Source: CAJBIL01 sp049295655
GTDB taxonomy: Bacteria > Pseudomonadota > Gammaproteobacteria > Burkholderiales > Rhodocyclaceae
Length of the DNA: 64,000 nt
NCBI GenBank assembly: GCA_049295655.1
Contig: JBAQRB010000024.1
Span: 1-64,000 of the forward strand
Reading direction: 5' to 3'
This document shows positions 50,804-59,030 of this stretch, in pieces; position 1 is the first letter of the stretch, and each line of letters starts with the position of its first letter. The notes beneath the pieces are model-generated. The model was given only the letters and a program-made list of their open reading frames with translations, made no database searches and was not told the DNA's origin. Made by a program: the position numbers and the translations under genes.

Positions 50804-51769
50804 TCAGAGCAGCTTGCTCAAACCTTTTACATCGAAAACCAGCGCACCACTCGGACAAACATCGACGCACAGGCCGCAGCGCGTGCAGTCGGGACCGATC
50901 GCCATATGCTTGTCGGGGGCACGCCCCTTGATGACGACATCGAGAACGTGCGGCACCAGACAGACCTTGCGGCAATCGCCCTCGTGGAAACAGTTTTCCA
51001 GCCGGTATTGAATGCGCAGGGGTGAAATGGCGCCCACCATACCATAGGTCAGGCCGATCGGGCAGACGTAGCGGCACCAGGCGCGACGCGAATAGACCAC
51101 CTCGAAGACCAGCAGCAGCAGAACCCAGCCGAGCGCCAGCGACGGCCCGTAGATCAATGCCCGTGACAGGATGCCGGTCGGCGAGATGGTCTCGAAAACG
51201 GTATAGCCGCTGACCAGCGCCATGACCGAGAAGAGCAGCCAGAAAACGGTGCGCGTCCCGCGATGGAACTCGTGATCGCTGACCAGCTTCTTGTCGACGA
51301 GCTTCAGATGCAGCCACTCGAATCCCTCGGCAACCAGATGATACGGACAGACCCAGGAGCAGAACGAACGCCCGCCGAGCGCCGCCCACAAGACGAAGAC
51401 CGTCGCCGTCCCGATGAACAGGTTCACGATGATGTGCTTGTGCGCGAGCATCACCTGCAGCGCGGAATTGAGATCGATCAGGTGGAAGCCGGCAAAGCGC
51501 GAGGCGGTCAGCGCGCCTTCGAGCAACTGGATGTCGAGCCAGAATGAGACGGTAAACAGCAGGTTGGTAAACAGCAGCACCGCCCAGCGCCGGTTACGCC
51601 ATTTGTGCGAAACCAGTTGATGCTCGCGCGCATGCTGCTTCTGGGCCTCGAAATCGGCCTTGCTCATGCGCTTCATTTCATGAATCTGGCGCGCTTCGGG
51701 CGTAAATTCGACGGCCTTCTGCGGCTGCGCGCCGAGCATGACCTTGATCCGTTCAAAGGCACCCATCAT
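50804..51769 (-). CDS. nosH: NosH (NapH-like membrane ferredoxin)
   Basis: A 321-aa membrane protein. About four transmembrane helices lie between residues 60 and 235. Cytoplasmic cysteine motifs SFCSWVCPYH and AWCRYVCPIG match the NapH type. A C-terminal 4Fe-4S site is CTRCGLCVDVCPSGAL, with a second CFHEGDCRKVCLVPH group. It probably oxidises menaquinol or quinol and hands electrons to NosG and the periplasmic cytochromes. It is part of the clade II nos cluster, which lacks NosR. Its ATG overlaps the nosG stop (ATGA). Confidence 0.9.
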   Translation of the reverse strand: MMGAFERIKVMLGAQPQKAVEFTPEARQIHEMKRMSKADFEAQKQHAREHQLVSHKWRNRRWAVLLFTNLLFTVSFWLDIQLLEGALTASRFAGFHLIDLNSALQVMLAHKHIIVNLFIGTATVFVLWAALGGRSFCSWVCPYHLVAEGFEWLHLKLVDKKLVSDHEFHRGTRTVFWLLFSVMALVSGYTVFETISPTGILSRALIYGPSLALGWVLLLLVFEVVYSRRAWCRYVCPIGLTYGMVGAISPLRIQYRLENCFHEGDCRKVCLVPHVLDVVIKGRAPDKHMAIGPDCTRCGLCVDVCPSGALVFDVKGLSKLL

Positions 51770-52611
51770 GCACTCCAGGCTTTACGTTCTTCGACGACGA
51801 TGGCCGTCGGCTCAACCGGGCAGATCATTTCGCAAACACCGCAGCCGACGCATTGTTCGAGCACGACCGGCCGGTAGCGCTTGACGCCGTCGGCGCCAAC
51901 CGTCTGCTCAAGCTTGATCGCATCCTTGATCGGGCATTCGGTGACGCAAAGATCGCAGATATCGCGCTCGTAGGGATGATCGCGCACGGCGATCGGCTTC
52001 CAGCGATCGACCTCCATGTAACGCATGCGGCCCGTGAAACCAGCGCCGCGGGCCTGCCCCTTGAAGCCCTTGCCCTGCACCGCAAGACAGGCTTCCGGAC
52101 GCGACAAACGGGCGATCCCGGTACGCTCCTTGAGGTTGAGCGTCGGCTCGGCGTCCTTCTCCTTGGCCTTGAGCACCGGCGCATGGGCAAGCTTCATGCC
52201 TTCGCGCAGGTCGGCAAAAGGCGGCTTGATGTAGGTCAGCGCGCCGGTCGGACAGGCCAGAATGCACTGCACCGCATCGCACGAAAAGTCGCACGCCTGC
52301 TGGCGCGAATCGATGTAGGGCACGCCGATGCCGAACCCGGAATCGATGTCGTCGAGCTTGATTGCCGCGACCGGACAGACCTGGACGCACTGGCCGCACT
52401 TGATGCACGACGAAAGGAAATCATGCTCTTCGAGCGCCCCCGGCGGCCGCATCCGTGACTTGCGGGCATTGGCGACCGGCAGATAGCCGAGCATCGATAG
52501 TCCGACGACACCACCGGTCAGCAGCACCGAGCGAATGAACTTACGGCGATTGGCTTGCTTGCGAACCGGCGCCACGGGACGCTTTACGGTGGGTTTGTTC
52601 TCATCGCTCAT
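51766..52611 (-). CDS. nosG: NosG (NapG-like periplasmic ferredoxin)
   Basis: A 281-aa protein with a Tat-type signal: twin arginine in NRRKFIRS (22-23), followed by a hydrophobic stretch to about residue 48. Four 4Fe-4S motifs follow: CIKCGQCVQVCP, CDFSCDAVQCILACP, CDLCVTECP and CVGCGVCEMICP. It is expected to be folded with its clusters and exported. With NosH it forms a quinol-to-cytochrome electron route for N2O reduction. It overlaps nosD by 11 bp and nosH by 4 bp. Confidence 0.92.
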   Translation of the reverse strand: MSDENKPTVKRPVAPVRKQANRRKFIRSVLLTGGVVGLSMLGYLPVANARKSRMRPPGALEEHDFLSSCIKCGQCVQVCPVAAIKLDDIDSGFGIGVPYIDSRQQACDFSCDAVQCILACPTGALTYIKPPFADLREGMKLAHAPVLKAKEKDAEPTLNLKERTGIARLSRPEACLAVQGKGFKGQARGAGFTGRMRYMEVDRWKPIAVRDHPYERDICDLCVTECPIKDAIKLEQTVGADGVKRYRPVVLEQCVGCGVCEMICPVEPTAIVVEERKAWSA

Positions 52612-54025
52612 GGCTGGACCGCCTGCTCAACTGCTGAGGTTTATTGAAGATCGGTTTCTCGTCGCGCAGAATCAGCGTCGGTGTTGAGAACGGCGCCAGA
52701 CGTTCGAGAAAATCGAGCGTTTCCATCATCGGCGCGTTGCGGAAGAATCGCGCGTAGGGCACTTCCATCCAGACCTGATCGGCAAAGGCATACAGTTCGT
52801 GCGCCATGTCGCCGATATTGTCGCCGTTACGGTCGAAGCCCTTGTAATCGTCCCAGTAGTTGCCGCGCCAGACGTTGTTGCGGGCACTGCCGGTATCGCC
52901 CAGGGCAACCTGGGTCAGGTTTCCTTCGAAAGCATTGCCCTCGACAATAGTGCCTTCCTTGTCGGCCAAAAAACTCAGTCCAATGCCGTTGTAGGCGATC
53001 CGGTTGTTGCGGATCGTGATCGTACTGTCCGGCTCGAAGGGCGACATGTCGAGACCGACGCCAACGCCGCAGTAGATGATTTCGTTGCCTTCGACGATGA
53101 CGTCGGAAGCTTCCTTGAAGCCGACCGCCATGCCGGTCGGACCGTTGGCGTGCGAAAAGACGTTATTGCGGATTGCGCCGCCGCCGGAATACATGATGTA
53201 GACGCCGACTGCGTTGTCGTAGAAGCGATTGCCCTCGATCAGATTGTTGGCGGCGAACATGAAATGAATCGAATAGCGGCTGCGCCGGCCGACGTTGTTG
53301 AGGTAATAGTTGTCGTTCGAATACCACGCGACCATGTCCCGCGAATCCTCGATGGTATTGGCCTCGATCAGGTTCTTGTTGCTGTACCACAGGCGCAAGC
53401 CATCGCCGCGCGTGCCGAGATCGAAGGGTTTTGAACGAATGGTGTTGCGGCGAACGATGTTGCTGTTCGACTTCTTCAGGTCGATGCCGAACAGGCAGTT
53501 GTCGATGCGGATATCTTCGATCACGTTGCGGTCGCCGCGCACGTTGAGACAGGCATCGTCCGAATCGTGCGACGAACCGGAGTTGGTCAGGTGCAGGCCG
53601 CGCAAGACGGCGTCGCTCGCCTCGAGGACGAAGACGGTGCCGCTGCCGCCGCCATCAACGACCACCTGACCGCCGCCTTCGATGGTCAGCGTCTTGTTGA
53701 CGACCACCGGACCGGAATAGCGCCCGGGCTTGAGCTTGAGGAGAGAACCCGCCGGCGCGTCATTGACCAAGTCCTGCAGGAACGGCAGACCCGCGACGCG
53801 CGGCGTCGTCGGGATCGCCGCCTTTTCGTCGGCACTGCCCCAGCCCGCCGAAGCCGGCGCGCCCATTCCGTCGGACTTGGCGGCTGCCGGCCGGGCGCCA
53901 TCGGACTGACTCCCCCGGACACCGCTGCGCTGCAGTGCCATCAGCGCATCCTCGGCACCGCCCAGCGAGGGCATCATGAGGGCAATCCCGAAAGAAAGCC
54001 CGACGACTAGCGCACGACCGTACAT
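52601..54025 (-). CDS. nosD: NosD, periplasmic copper-handling beta-helix protein
   Basis: A 474-aa protein with signal peptide (ALVVGLSFGIALMMPSLGGA). After it comes a low-complexity linker, then a right-handed parallel beta-helix of NosD/CASH type with repeated N-x-I-x-x-N patterns (RNTIRSKPFDLGTRG, NLIEANTIEDS, NRIAYNGIGLSF). It receives copper from NosL and works with NosF and NosY to build CuZ. The ATG at 54025 follows GGAG at 8 bp. A GTG 24 bp upstream lies inside nosB and is rejected. Confidence 0.92.
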   Translation of the reverse strand: MYGRALVVGLSFGIALMMPSLGGAEDALMALQRSGVRGSQSDGARPAAAKSDGMGAPASAGWGSADEKAAIPTTPRVAGLPFLQDLVNDAPAGSLLKLKPGRYSGPVVVNKTLTIEGGGQVVVDGGGSGTVFVLEASDAVLRGLHLTNSGSSHDSDDACLNVRGDRNVIEDIRIDNCLFGIDLKKSNSNIVRRNTIRSKPFDLGTRGDGLRLWYSNKNLIEANTIEDSRDMVAWYSNDNYYLNNVGRRSRYSIHFMFAANNLIEGNRFYDNAVGVYIMYSGGGAIRNNVFSHANGPTGMAVGFKEASDVIVEGNEIIYCGVGVGLDMSPFEPDSTITIRNNRIAYNGIGLSFLADKEGTIVEGNAFEGNLTQVALGDTGSARNNVWRGNYWDDYKGFDRNGDNIGDMAHELYAFADQVWMEVPYARFFRNAPMMETLDFLERLAPFSTPTLILRDEKPIFNKPQQLSRRSSHER

Positions 54026-54029
54026 CTTT

Positions 54030-55016
54030 CTACTCCGCCGAACCTTCACGCACCTGCTTGCGCCGAATCAGGATGGCCAGCGCCAGACAGGCGGAAACGA
54101 CGAGCAGCATGGCATAGCCCCAGTAGGGGTAGGAATAGGTACTGAACTGGGCGACCTTGCCTTCGCCGAAGACGGTCGGCATGAAAGGCTTGACCGTGAA
54201 CGCGCCCCACGGGTGCATGTTGTGACCGAAGAACCAGAGCCAGCCAGCATAGGTGATCACGAAAAACACCGGCAGCAGCGCGGGAACAAGCGCCAGCAGC
54301 AAGGAGAAGTTGCCGACCGTAGCGACGCCGGCAACGACGATCCCCATCGCAACAATGAGACCGACAATCGCAAGGTGGGTCACATTGCGCACGTTATCGC
54401 CCCAGGTCTTGATCTTTTCCGGCTCGTTGAAGAAGGTCGCCGCATCGTTGACGTAGCTTGCAACGTGGGCATCGAGCGCCCCCAGGGCGTATTGATCGAC
54501 CAGCATCCAGGCCGCAACGGCGGCGAAGCCAGCCGAAAGAACGAGCACGCGGGTTTTGCGTTTTGGCGCCATGAAGCCGGCGAGCATCACGGCAAAGAAA
54601 GCGAAGAAGAATTTGGCCAGCGGCTTCTCGACCGGTGCGCCGGTGGAAATCGGGAACATGCCGACGTAGTGATTGATGGTATTCATCTCATGGACGCAAT
54701 CAAGCCCCTCGGCGCCCTTATTGAGATCTTTTTTCACATCGGTAATCGGGTTGTAGCGCTCGTCCTCGTGCGACAGATCCTTCTGGATGATCTCGTTGGC
54801 CATGCGCGTACCCTTGCCGGCGGCCTTGCAGCCGTTGTACACGCCGTCAAAATGGAAGTGGATACGGATGCCATCCGGGAAAGCATCCTTCGGGTAATTC
54901 GGTGCGGTCAGCGAGACCCACCAGATGGGTGCAAAGTAGGCGGCGATCATCACCACCATGGCGACGAAAGTCAGGCCACCGACGATGAGATTCTGTTTCT
55001 TGGCTTGCGCGGACAT
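54030..55016 (-). CDS. nosB: NosB, clade II nos-cluster membrane protein
   Basis: A 328-aa membrane protein. One N-terminal helix (about 9-33) is followed by a periplasmic loop of ~100 residues with conserved FPDGIRIHFHFDGVYNGCK and NHYVGM segments. Helices at about 133-150, 160-180, 215-260 and 300-318 follow. This is the family found only with clade II (atypical) nos clusters and named NosB; its function is not settled, although electron transport or maturation is suspected. It is the gene after the diheme cytochrome and just before nosD. AGGA precedes its ATG. Confidence 0.85.
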   Translation of the reverse strand: MSAQAKKQNLIVGGLTFVAMVVMIAAYFAPIWWVSLTAPNYPKDAFPDGIRIHFHFDGVYNGCKAAGKGTRMANEIIQKDLSHEDERYNPITDVKKDLNKGAEGLDCVHEMNTINHYVGMFPISTGAPVEKPLAKFFFAFFAVMLAGFMAPKRKTRVLVLSAGFAAVAAWMLVDQYALGALDAHVASYVNDAATFFNEPEKIKTWGDNVRNVTHLAIVGLIVAMGIVVAGVATVGNFSLLLALVPALLPVFFVITYAGWLWFFGHNMHPWGAFTVKPFMPTVFGEGKVAQFSTYSYPYWGYAMLLVVSACLALAILIRRKQVREGSAE

Positions 55017-55087
55017 TTCACGATCCTTTGTTGACCCGGCGGCATGAAGGCTTGCTGTTCCCGTTGCCGCTCAAAAACTCCGTATTA

Positions 55088-55099
55088 CAGCATATGCTG
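55088..55099. repeat. 12-bp perfect palindrome upstream of nosB
   Basis: CAGCATATGCTG is a perfect 12-bp palindrome, 72 bp upstream of the nosB start. It sits between the cytochrome terminator hairpin (55124-55153) and nosB, where a promoter for nosB onward would lie. It does not match the FNR consensus. It could be a regulator site or chance. Confidence 0.35.
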
Positions 55100-55123
55100 A
55101 TTTACTAACTTTCACTGTAGTAC

Positions 55124-55153
55124 AAAGCCCGCCACTGGAAAGTAGCGGGCTTT
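55124..55153 (-). terminator. Hairpin terminator after the diheme cytochrome c gene
   Basis: AAAGCCCGC at 55124-55132 pairs with GCGGGCTTT at 55145-55153: a 9-bp stem with a 12-nt loop. On the minus strand, the direction of cytochrome transcription, the stem is preceded by an A run and followed by TGTAC after CTTT, a modest U tract. On the plus strand a T run follows, but no gene points that way. It lies 22 bp after the cytochrome stop. It probably trims rather than abolishes reading into nosB. Confidence 0.55.
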
Positions 55154-55175
55154 TTTACTGCCGAAAACCCCCTGC

Positions 55176-55949
55176 TTACTTTTTCTTTGCGCCAGCCTTC
55201 GGCTTGCACATGTTACCCGGCATGACCAGACTCGCCTGATAAGCCGAAATCGAAACCAGCTGGTTGTTGTCGTATTTCTTGATGATCTTGACCATGTCCG
55301 GATTGGCGTTACGACGCTTGCCGTCACGAATTTCGGTCATCTGGCGCAGCAGATACTTGTAGTGCTGACCGGCGATCACGGGATAGAACTTTTCCTTGTT
55401 ACCCTCGCCGTTGACGCCGTGACACTCCTTGCACTCCTTCTCGTACAGCGCCTTGCCTTCGGCCAGACGCTGAGCGGTATCGGCCGGAGCCTTCCAGTTC
55501 TTGTCGGTATTGTCGAGCGGCTTCATGTCGTAATGGCCGTGATCGATCGGGATGCACAGACCTTCGATGTAAGCCGAAACGTCAGCCAGTTCCTGCGCAT
55601 CGGTCAGTGTCGCGGCGAACGGATACATCGTCGGATTGTCGCGCAGTCCGGCGCGAATATCGGCCATCTGCTTGATCAGCACGGTGGTGTGCTGACCGGC
55701 GAGTTGTGGGAAGGTGCCGTCGGTGCGACCGGCGCCGGAAGGCAGGTGGCAGGCGGCGCAGGTTTCATAACCTTCTTCGCCGCGCTTCTTGTCACCCTTC
55801 TTGGTGAGCGCCTCAATCTTCTCGCCCTCCTGGGCATTCCACTTGTAATCCTTGCCCTCGATACCCTGCTGCTTGGGAGCAGGTGGGGAGGCGTGGACAG
55901 CGCCAACGGCGATCATCGCCAGGGAAACCGCCAGAATCAGTTTTTTCAT
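55176..55949 (-). CDS. Periplasmic diheme cytochrome c of the nos cluster
   Basis: A 257-aa protein with a Sec signal peptide (LILAVSLAMIAVGAVHA). The heme c sites are CAACH at 64-68 and CKECH at 173-177, each followed by a class I cytochrome domain with LAGQH and IAGQH segments. The layout resembles cytochrome c4-like or NosC proteins found with clade II NosZ. It probably carries electrons from NosGH or the bc1 complex to NosZ. An FNR box stands 66 bp upstream of the ATG. AAGGA precedes the start. Confidence 0.9.
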   Translation of the reverse strand: MKKLILAVSLAMIAVGAVHASPPAPKQQGIEGKDYKWNAQEGEKIEALTKKGDKKRGEEGYETCAACHLPSGAGRTDGTFPQLAGQHTTVLIKQMADIRAGLRDNPTMYPFAATLTDAQELADVSAYIEGLCIPIDHGHYDMKPLDNTDKNWKAPADTAQRLAEGKALYEKECKECHGVNGEGNKEKFYPVIAGQHYKYLLRQMTEIRDGKRRNANPDMVKIIKKYDNNQLVSISAYQASLVMPGNMCKPKAGAKKK

Positions 55950-56014
55950 TGAAAATCCTTTGCGCGAAGAAAATAAAACACAAAACAGCCTACCTGACAG
56001 ATGCAGCCGTTGCC

Positions 56015-56028
56015 TTGACGTGCATCAA
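56015..56028 (-). promoter_or_regulatory. FNR/Dnr box for the diheme cytochrome c gene
   Basis: TTGACGTGCATCAA matches TTGAT-N4-ATCAA at 9 of 10 positions. Its centre (56021.5) is about 72 bp upstream of the start codon. A class II site centred at -41.5 would place the -10 hexamer near 55992-55987, where the minus strand reads TAGGCT (TA---T retained). It suggests anaerobic activation. Confidence 0.75.
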
Positions 56029-56075
56029 GCAGGGCGTCCCACGAAAACAAACCTGACGCCCCGCCCAGACAGGCA

Positions 56076-56384
56076 TTACTTCATCTGCGAGACGAACTCA
56101 GCGAGGTCCTTGATTTCTGCATCGCTGACAATTTCCATCACGCCTTTCATCGCAGCGCTATTGCCATTGGCACGCGTACCACTCTTGATGTCCTTCATCT
56201 GCTTTTCGATGTAGGCCTTGTTCTGGCCGGCAATCTTCGGATAGTCAGGCATCAGGGTCTTCTTGCCATCCTTGCCGTGACACGCCGTACAGGTCTTTTC
56301 GGCGTACAGCTTGGCGCCATCGGCAGCCAGCGCAGCAGTGGAAGCAAAAGCGGCGAGGGCGATAAAAGCCATTACTTTTTTCAT
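56076..56384 (-). CDS. Periplasmic monoheme cytochrome c of the nos cluster
   Basis: A 102-aa protein. A signal peptide (VMAFIALAAFASTAALA) precedes a single class I heme site CTACH at 32-36 and the conserved YPKIAGQNKAYIEKQMKDIKSGTR segment. The axial Met is probably in the SAAMKGV region. It is likely an electron donor to NosZ. AAGGA lies correctly before the ATG at 56384; an ATG two codons upstream overlaps that site. It starts 82 bp after nosZ, behind a hairpin and an FNR-like box. Confidence 0.9.
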   Translation of the reverse strand: MKKVMAFIALAAFASTAALAADGAKLYAEKTCTACHGKDGKKTLMPDYPKIAGQNKAYIEKQMKDIKSGTRANGNSAAMKGVMEIVSDAEIKDLAEFVSQMK

Positions 56385-56409
56385 GGTCATCCTTCTTTCA
56401 TAAGAAAAC

Positions 56410-56433
56410 GGGGAGCAGTCTAATCTGCTCCCC
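56410..56433 (-). terminator. Strong hairpin between nosZ and the monoheme cytochrome
   Basis: GGGGAGCAG at 56410-56418 pairs perfectly with CTGCTCCCC at 56425-56433, with a 6-nt loop (TCTAAT on plus). On the minus strand the stem is followed by GTTTTCTT, a fair U tract. It begins 33 bp after the nosZ stop. It should end most nosZ transcripts. Its loop and stem coincide with the expected -10 of the FNR promoter at 56446-56459. Confidence 0.78.
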
Positions 56434-56445
56434 GCCTTAACAACT

Positions 56446-56459
56446 TTGAGTTACATCAA
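56446..56459 (-). promoter_or_regulatory. FNR/Dnr box for the monoheme cytochrome c gene
   Basis: TTGAGTTACATCAA matches TTGAT-N4-ATCAA at 9 of 10 positions. Its centre (56452.5) lies 69 bp before the cytochrome start. A minus-strand TAGACT at 56422-56417 (4/6 to -10) is placed about as a class II site requires. The box is only 7 bp past the end of nosZ. It would let the cytochrome be expressed apart from nosZ. Confidence 0.7.
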
Positions 56460-56465
56460 GAGGGC

Positions 56466-58763
56466 TTACTTGACCTTCTTGGCACCATTCTGCTCAAGGA
56501 AGGTTTTGGCGCGCAGACCGAGGTCGGCAGTCTTGACCTGGTATTGCCAAATCTGCTCGGTCCAGAGGGCTGCCTGGTTCCAGTCCTTCTTCGCCGCGGC
56601 TTCATCAGCCTTGGCCTTGGCTTCCTTGCCCTTGCTCAGCTGGTCGAATGCATCATCAACCATGTTGACCACATCCGGGAAGTCCTTGTAGTTGACGCTG
56701 GTAATGTAGGCAACGACGGAATCGATGACTGCCTGCGTATCGGCAACCTTCTTCACCTGAGCCTTGTAATCCGCTTCGGTGTAGGTGGTACCGGCACTTG
56801 CCGTCATCTTGGTCGGCTTCCAGCCCTTTGGCTTGACCAGCAGGTAACCCTGCATTTCAAGGTGCAGCGCGGAACAGAATTCCGTGCAGTAGTACGGATA
56901 CACACCTTCCTTGTCAGCCTTGAACTTGACCTGGACGGTCTTGCCCGGCTCAACCGATGCATGCACGTTGTAGGTCGAAACCGTGAAGCCGTGGGTTTCA
57001 TCCTGAGCGCGCTCGAGGTTGGTCAGGTTGATCGTGATTTCGTCGCCAACTTCAGCCTCGATGGTTTCCGGGGTGATGTGCGAACGGATCAGCGTACCGA
57101 AGACTTCGATCTTGTTGCCCTTCTTGACCGTCTTCTCTTCACCGGCACGAACCATACCGGCATGCGGCTTGTCCGTACGGCTGTCGGTGCCCACCTTGTA
57201 GCGAACGCCCGGCTTCAGCTTGGTCGCTTCGATGGCAACCGCGTAGTGCGGCTCACCGAGCGGCAGCGGCATGTCGTACAGCAACTGCATCTTGTCGTTG
57301 CTGATGTCGATCAGCTGGTGGTTCTGCGGATGCAGCGGACCAACCGGAACGAAACGATCGATTGCCAGCTTGTTCAGCGCGACCAGGAAACGGCCCTTCG
57401 GATCCATGGAATCACCTTCCATGGCCATCAGGTGACCGATGTTGTAGTGGACGGAAAGCTTGTCGAGGACCTTGCCTTCACAGTAGTTCCACTTGGCAAC
57501 CTGCGAGTCGACGTAGAGCGAGGTGTAGGCAATACACGGCTTCGAGTCGTACTGGGTGTGTAGCGGGCCGAGTCCGAGCTGAACCTGCTTCTCCAGGGCG
57601 TCCTTCATGGCGATCACCGGGATGCCGTAAGGATCCTTCGATTCGAAGTTACCGGCCTTGATGGCAGCCTGGATCTTGTCGAAGGAGTAAACCGAAACGT
57701 GCGTATCGAGCTTGCCGGAAACGACGATGAACTTGCCGTCCGGAGTAACGTCGGCACCGTGCGGCGACTTGGGTTCCGGCACCAGGAAGAGGATGCCTTC
57801 CTTGATTGCCGTTTCCATCATCAGCACGTTGTGGCCGTTGATTTTCTTGGCCTTGCCGGCAGCGACCAGTTCAGCCGCCTTTTTCCAGTTGATCACGTGC
57901 AGATAGTCGGTGTCCTTGGCGGAACAACCGGCTTCATACGGCGGACGACCCTTTTCAATGCCGCCGACGTAACGCTCGGAACAGAAGGAGTTGGTGAACG
58001 ACCAGCCGTCGGACGGGCCTTTACCGGCATCCGACAAGTCCTGCGAGTAAGGCGGCAGCTCGAGCGAGAACGAATCCTTCGGCTGGATGCGGCCTTCCTT
58101 GCGGTCGAACTTCCAGTAGGTGATGCCGCCGCGGTATTTCTCGTTGAACTCCTCGAGCGGGAAGAACTTCTTGTTCTCCAGCGGCGAGGCGTACTGAGCC
58201 GCTTCGATGATGTAGTCGGTATTCGGCGTCACGAAGGCGCCGCCGTGCTCGGACTTGAAGATCGGGTTGACGACGATCTGCTTGGTTTCGAAGTCGCGCA
58301 GGTCGATCACGGCGAGGCGCGGGTTGGCCTTGTCGTTGATGAAAAGGAACTGGCCGTCGTACTTGCCCTGCGTTTCGGAAATCGCCGGGTGGTGCGTATC
58401 ACCCCAGGTGATGTCTTTACCGTCGATCTTGCCCTGCGCCAGAACGGCCTTCGAGCTTTCGTCGAAGCCATAGCCCTGCCAGGGTTCTGGTGTAAACACA
58501 CCGATGTACTTGAGGATGCGCATGGACGGAATGCCGTACACGATCATCTGCCCGGACTGACCGCCCGAGCTGAACACGACGAAATCGTCGCGCTTGCCGG
58601 TCGGCACGTAGGTTTTGGACGCAGCCAGCAGATCCTGCTGCGACAGATTGCGGCGCTTCATCACATCTTGCAGCGATTCGGCCGAATACGCAGCGCCAGC
58701 TGCAGCGAAGCCGAGACCGGCTGCCAGCAGCATGGATGCGGTTTGCTTCATACGGACTTTCAT
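56466..58763 (-). CDS. nosZ: Nitrous oxide reductase, clade II (atypical) NosZ
   Basis: A 765-aa enzyme reducing N2O to N2 in the periplasm. The N-terminus (MKVRMKQTASMLLAAG...AYSAES) is a Sec signal with no twin arginine, a clade II mark. The CuZ histidines appear in order: H124/H125 (DTHHPAISE), H173 (EHGGAFVTP), then SPHGAD, LHTQYD, NIGHLMA and EPHYA. The CuA site is C626-C630-H634-M637 (YYCTEFCSALHLEMQ). About 115 residues follow CuA, helical and without CxxCH. The start at 58763 has GGGAGAG upstream; an in-frame start 24 bp earlier is rejected. An FNR box lies 118 bp upstream. Confidence 0.97.
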   Translation of the reverse strand: MKVRMKQTASMLLAAGLGFAAAGAAYSAESLQDVMKRRNLSQQDLLAASKTYVPTGKRDDFVVFSSGGQSGQMIVYGIPSMRILKYIGVFTPEPWQGYGFDESSKAVLAQGKIDGKDITWGDTHHPAISETQGKYDGQFLFINDKANPRLAVIDLRDFETKQIVVNPIFKSEHGGAFVTPNTDYIIEAAQYASPLENKKFFPLEEFNEKYRGGITYWKFDRKEGRIQPKDSFSLELPPYSQDLSDAGKGPSDGWSFTNSFCSERYVGGIEKGRPPYEAGCSAKDTDYLHVINWKKAAELVAAGKAKKINGHNVLMMETAIKEGILFLVPEPKSPHGADVTPDGKFIVVSGKLDTHVSVYSFDKIQAAIKAGNFESKDPYGIPVIAMKDALEKQVQLGLGPLHTQYDSKPCIAYTSLYVDSQVAKWNYCEGKVLDKLSVHYNIGHLMAMEGDSMDPKGRFLVALNKLAIDRFVPVGPLHPQNHQLIDISNDKMQLLYDMPLPLGEPHYAVAIEATKLKPGVRYKVGTDSRTDKPHAGMVRAGEEKTVKKGNKIEVFGTLIRSHITPETIEAEVGDEITINLTNLERAQDETHGFTVSTYNVHASVEPGKTVQVKFKADKEGVYPYYCTEFCSALHLEMQGYLLVKPKGWKPTKMTASAGTTYTEADYKAQVKKVADTQAVIDSVVAYITSVNYKDFPDVVNMVDDAFDQLSKGKEAKAKADEAAAKKDWNQAALWTEQIWQYQVKTADLGLRAKTFLEQNGAKKVK

Positions 58764-58852
58764 CTCTATGACTCTCCCGTTGAACAATAAAAATTCTTTT
58801 TTCCCACCCTCATCACCCTGCGACGAAACGCCACTGCGGCAATATGTCGCAC

Positions 58853-58894
58853 ATTCTCAGCATAAGGCGCCACCGTTCATTTGACATAGATCAA
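58853..58894 (-). promoter_or_regulatory. FNR/Dnr-dependent promoter of nosZ
   Basis: The box TTGACATAGATCAA (58881-58894) matches TTGAT-N4-ATCAA at 9 of 10 positions. On the minus strand GAGAAT (4/6 to -10) lies at 58858-58853, exactly where a class II FNR promoter with box centre at -41.5 would have it. Transcription would start near 58846, giving a leader of about 80 nt before nosZ. The site lies in the space shared with the divergent copper gene cluster and might also influence it. Confidence 0.78.
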
Positions 58895-59030
58895 GTTTGC
58901 CTAATGAACTTCTTCCGACAATGAGCGCCGACCATCGTCCAGGGTTGCAACGATGTCCGCAAAGCCAACAATGGCGGAAGGTTTCGGTCGATAATGGACA
59001 GCTCGCGCCTTACCTCTACGATATCAAGCC

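Noticed and set aside
58990..58995. GATAAT as a -10 box for the membrane protein at 59031
   Set aside because: No acceptable -35 lies 15-19 bp upstream; the hexamer alone is not enough.
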